In this document: piece after piece, positions 61,770-64,000 of the stretch
Numbering within the stretch: the first letter of the stretch is position 1
How the letters are laid out: the number at the start of each line of letters is the position of its first letter
Source: Clostridia bacterium
Lineage (GTDB): Bacteria; Bacillota; Clostridia; Christensenellales; Aristaeellaceae
DNA: 64,000 nt
Assembly (NCBI GenBank): GCA_017524725.1
Contig: JAFXUZ010000001.1
Span: 37,786 to 101,785, forward strand
Direction of reading: 5' to 3'
The notes under the pieces: model-generated
What the model was told of the DNA's origin: nothing
What the model saw: the letters and a program-made list of their open reading frames with translations, nothing else
The model's database searches: none
Made by a program: the position numbers and the translations under genes

Positions 61770-62834
61770 TTACCTGTTCTTATACATCTCTTCGTAGTAC
61801 TTCTGGTAGGCACCTGAAGTCACTCGTTCCATCCACTCTGTATGCTCCAGATACCAATCAATGGTCTTCACGATGCCGACTTCAAAAGTTGTTTCCGGAT
61901 ACCAGCCTAGATCCGCTTTAATTTTGCTCGGATCAATGCCGTAACGCCGATCATGACCAAGACGGTCTTCCACATGCTTGATGAGTCCTTCGTTAATCTC
62001 CGGGTCGTGAAGTCGCTCAGAAAGCTGCGCTATAATCGTTTTCACGATGATAATGTTCGGACGTTCGTTGTGTCCGCCGATGTTATAGACCTCACCAACC
62101 TTGCCGCCAGTTGCGACCATATCAATAGCCTTGCAGTGGTCTTCCACAAATAGCCAGTCGCGGATCTGCATTCCGTCGCCATAGACAGGAAGCTGTTTAT
62201 GGTTCTTTGCGTTGTTGATCATCAGCGGGATCAGCTTCTCCGGAAACTGATACTGACCATAGTTATTGCTACACCGCGTGATGTTCACCGGCATTCCGTA
62301 TGTGTCATGGAAAGCTTTCACGAAGTGATCGGCAGAAGCCTTGGAAGAAGAGTACGGAGAGTGCGGGTTGATCGGAGTAGTTTCAGTGAAGAAACCCTCT
62401 GCTCCCAGTGCACCGTAGACTTCGTCCGTACTCACCTGTACATACTTCTTCCCTGTCTTCCACGTTTTCTGTCCGGCATCATACCAGGCTTCCTTTGCCC
62501 GCTGGAGAAGGTTCACTGTGCCCATCACATTGGTGGTCACAAAAATCTCCGGATTAGCGATAGACCGATCTACATGAGACTCCGCTGCGAAGTTGATGAT
62601 ATAATCCGGATCGTAGTCAGCGATGAGCTTTGCAACGAGCTGAACGTCACAGATATTTCCGTGAACAAAGATGTGGCGAGAATCATCCTCAAGATCTTTG
62701 AGATTCTCCAGGTTTCCGGCATAAGTCAGTGCATCCAGGTTGATGATTCGAATATCCGTGTAGCGGTTAAGCATGTAGTGGACAAACGTGGTGCCGATGA
62801 AACCTGCGCAGCCAGTCACTAAGTAGGTGGTCAT
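61770..62834 (-). CDS. rmlB: dTDP-glucose 4,6-dehydratase
   Basis: A 354-residue extended short-chain dehydrogenase. The NAD motif GCAGFIGTTF lies at 8-17, the catalytic STDEVYG and YSSSK are present, and AAESHVDRS is conserved. It makes the 4-keto intermediate in dTDP-L-rhamnose synthesis. GGAGG lies 5 bases before the ATG. It follows the wecB fragment by 94 bases and precedes rmlD. Confidence 0.96.
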   Translation of the reverse strand: MTTYLVTGCAGFIGTTFVHYMLNRYTDIRIINLDALTYAGNLENLKDLEDDSRHIFVHGNICDVQLVAKLIADYDPDYIINFAAESHVDRSIANPEIFVTTNVMGTVNLLQRAKEAWYDAGQKTWKTGKKYVQVSTDEVYGALGAEGFFTETTPINPHSPYSSSKASADHFVKAFHDTYGMPVNITRCSNNYGQYQFPEKLIPLMINNAKNHKQLPVYGDGMQIRDWLFVEDHCKAIDMVATGGKVGEVYNIGGHNERPNIIIVKTIIAQLSERLHDPEINEGLIKHVEDRLGHDRRYGIDPSKIKADLGWYPETTFEVGIVKTIDWYLEHTEWMERVTSGAYQKYYEEMYKNR

Positions 62835-62928
62835 AATTACCTCCGTATCTCTCTTGGGGGTGTTTGAAAAAGCGGCTTAACCGCTCAATAGATAAATGCC
62901 GTGTTGCCGTCGTAGCCGAAGATGATGG

Positions 62929-63612
62929 TCACTTCGCCGTCCAAGGCTCATATGTCCCTAATTCCAAGATATCCGCTATGCGCTTACATGCATGCCCATC
63001 TCCATATGGATTGCAAGCATGGCTCATCTTGTTATACTCATTTTCATCCTCTAACAGGAGTTTGAAAGTTCTATAAATGGTCTCCTCATCCGTACCTACC
63101 AGCTTCAGCGTTCCAGCACCCACGCCCTCAGGTCGCTCGGTTGTGTCTCTCATGACCAGAACCGGTACTCCATAGGACGGGCATTCTTCTTGAATTCCAC
63201 CAGAATCTGTAAGGCAGAGGAAGGAGCGTGCTTCAAAATTGTGGCAATCGAAAACTTCAATCGGCTCAATGATGTGGATCTGATCACAATCGCCAAGTTC
63301 TTCATCTGCTGCCTGCCGCACGACAGGATTCATGTGGATTGGATAGATTGCTTTACATTCCGGGTGTTCATCAAGAACACGGCGGATAGCTCTAAACATA
63401 TGGTGCATCGGTTCGCCGAGGTTCTCCCGGCGATGTGCTGTAATGAAGATAAGCTTTCCATCATCACCAACCCAGTCAAGTTCTGGGTGATTGTAGTTCT
63501 CCTTCACCGTATGTTGCATCGCATCGATTACAGTGTTACCCGTCACATATATATTTTCAGCTTTACGCCCTTCATTGAGAAGATTCTGGCGTGCTAATGG
63601 CGTCGGCGCAAA
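62929..63612 (-). pseudogene. wecB: UDP-N-acetylglucosamine 2-epimerase, C-terminal part only
   Basis: The reading frame from FAPTPLARQNLLNEG to the stop is about 227 residues of the C-terminal half of a non-hydrolysing UDP-GlcNAc 2-epimerase (complete proteins have about 370-390). TGNTVIDAM, TAHRRENLG, YPIHMNPVVR, LTDSGGIQEE and VLVMRDTTERPEG are family motifs. The N-terminal half with the start TVFGTRPEAIK-type motif is missing. At 63612 the sequence changes to a copy of the pepF leader, in a different frame from the pepF start codon. The frame stays open 25 codons into that leader. The fragment cannot form a complete active site. Confidence 0.88.
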
Positions 63613-63708
63613 GTTCCATATCGGTTCCTCATTTCCGCCCGGATGGGCTGTTCTATCCATTATAGACCGGATCCGAAGACGGGACAAGCATTGTTTTTTA
63701 TGTGATCA
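63606..63708 (-). repeat. 103-bp direct repeat, right copy (pepF-type promoter and leader)
   Basis: It matches 54701-54803 at 97 of 103 positions. The promoter (TTGTCC and TATAAT, 17-bp spacer), leader hairpin with changed loop, ribosome binding site and first pepF codons are kept. It is joined directly to the wecB fragment. Confidence 0.9.
63659..63687 (-). promoter_or_regulatory. Second copy of the pepF promoter, facing the wecB fragment and rml genes
   Basis: On the minus strand TTGTCC (63687-63682) and TATAAT (63664-63659) with 17 bp between. It could now transcribe the wecB fragment and the rml operon. Confidence 0.65.
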
Positions 63709-64000
63709 ATTTCCACGAGCATGAGGATCCATAAAATGGCTGCCTGCCAATGATCTGCCCGGTCCCCATTTATGAAATTGAGTCTAACGGATCCTGCCAG
63801 GATCCATTAGACTCATTGACCTGTCTTCTGTTCGCCGGATCGGGGGGTCCTTGATCCGGAATAATGTGGTTATTTGCCACTTTATCTGTTGAAACCGCTT
63901 ATTGGTACAGTCAAAGAAGTCATTTTTTACTTATCTGTTTTTCGCCAGACCATTTTGTTTACAACTCCAACATAACTCTGAATGATACGGACAACCTTAT
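63709..64000. other. Right window end, no gene recognised
   Basis: About 290 bases. A 17-bp near-perfect palindrome lies at 63780-63814. The rest is mostly AT-rich with no ribosome binding site or family match in any frame. Confidence 0.4.
63780..63814. repeat. Near-perfect palindrome related to one inside IS66
   Basis: GAGTCTAACGGATCCTG at 63780-63796 and CAGGATCCATTAGACTC at 63798-63814 pair with a single mismatch. Related copies are at 57307 and 58445. Confidence 0.65.

Noticed and set aside
1..64000. CRISPR arrays, tRNA and rRNA genes
   Set aside because: No regularly spaced repeats, cloverleaf candidates or rRNA-like sequence were noticed on either strand; a dedicated tRNA or CRISPR search was not possible.

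Overview
The window looks like a moderately GC-rich genome of class Clostridia, possibly a gut or rumen lineage near Christensenellales. This rests on strong GGAGG ribosome binding sites, the YesM/YesN plus LplABC-type sugar locus, SpoIIE-type phosphatases, a sensory [FeFe] hydrogenase, DUF6273 and VanZ proteins. The taxonomic call is inference. No rRNA, tRNA, CRISPR array or replication origin was recognised.

Left part (1-16.4 kb), sensing and envelope genes. There is a zinc-type binding protein. A redox/hydrogen-sensing cassette follows: a [2Fe-2S] ferredoxin, a PAS-linked [FeFe] hydrogenase and a PP2C phosphatase. Next come several secreted beta-rich proteins of unknown role, one of them an SH3 protein broken by a frameshift. 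A second signalling unit on the minus strand pairs a two-component-type propeller/7TM receptor with a 7TM/SpoIIE phosphatase, behind a family 2 glycosyltransferase. A two-copy DUF6273 protein and a flavin reductase complete this part.

Centre (16.4-52.5 kb), one large Gram-positive polysaccharide utilization locus of about 36 kb. The minus-strand arm runs MATE, GH43, GH3, GH1, SGNH esterase and, after a gap, GH78. The plus-strand arm runs DUF624 protein, large alpha/beta-hydrolase-like protein, sugar ABC transporter (binding protein and two permeases, no ATPase), YesM/YesN two-component system, secreted protein, then GH43, DUF5060 glycosidase, GH3, GH78, GH2, a GH2-esterase fusion, GH3 and a carboxylesterase. 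None of the glycosidases has a signal peptide, so imported oligosaccharides would be split in the cytoplasm. The mix of predicted rhamnosidases, galactosidases, an exo-galactanase-like GH43, arabinofuranosidase-like GH43 and esterases suggests a decorated plant glycan such as arabinogalactan or pectin side chains. Four promoters in this locus carry the same operator: two ATGTCGG direct repeats exactly 21 bp apart, with a -10 box at exactly the same distance downstream. These are the predicted binding sites of the local AraC-type response regulator and are the clearest new observation here.

Right part (52.5-64 kb). A GC-rich non-coding block and the oligopeptidase gene pepF are followed by a visibly AT-richer cell-surface polysaccharide island on the minus strand: truncated wecB, rmlB, rmlD, rmlC, rmlA, vanZ-like gene and a broken glycosyltransferase. 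An intact IS66-family element (2,536 bp with a perfect 8-bp target duplication) has inserted into the 3' end of the glycosyltransferase. The island is bounded by two 103-bp direct repeats that carry the promoter, leader and first codons of pepF. The right copy is fused to the wecB fragment. Signs of decay are frequent: an A7-tract frameshift, a duplicated rmlD start and the truncated wecB.
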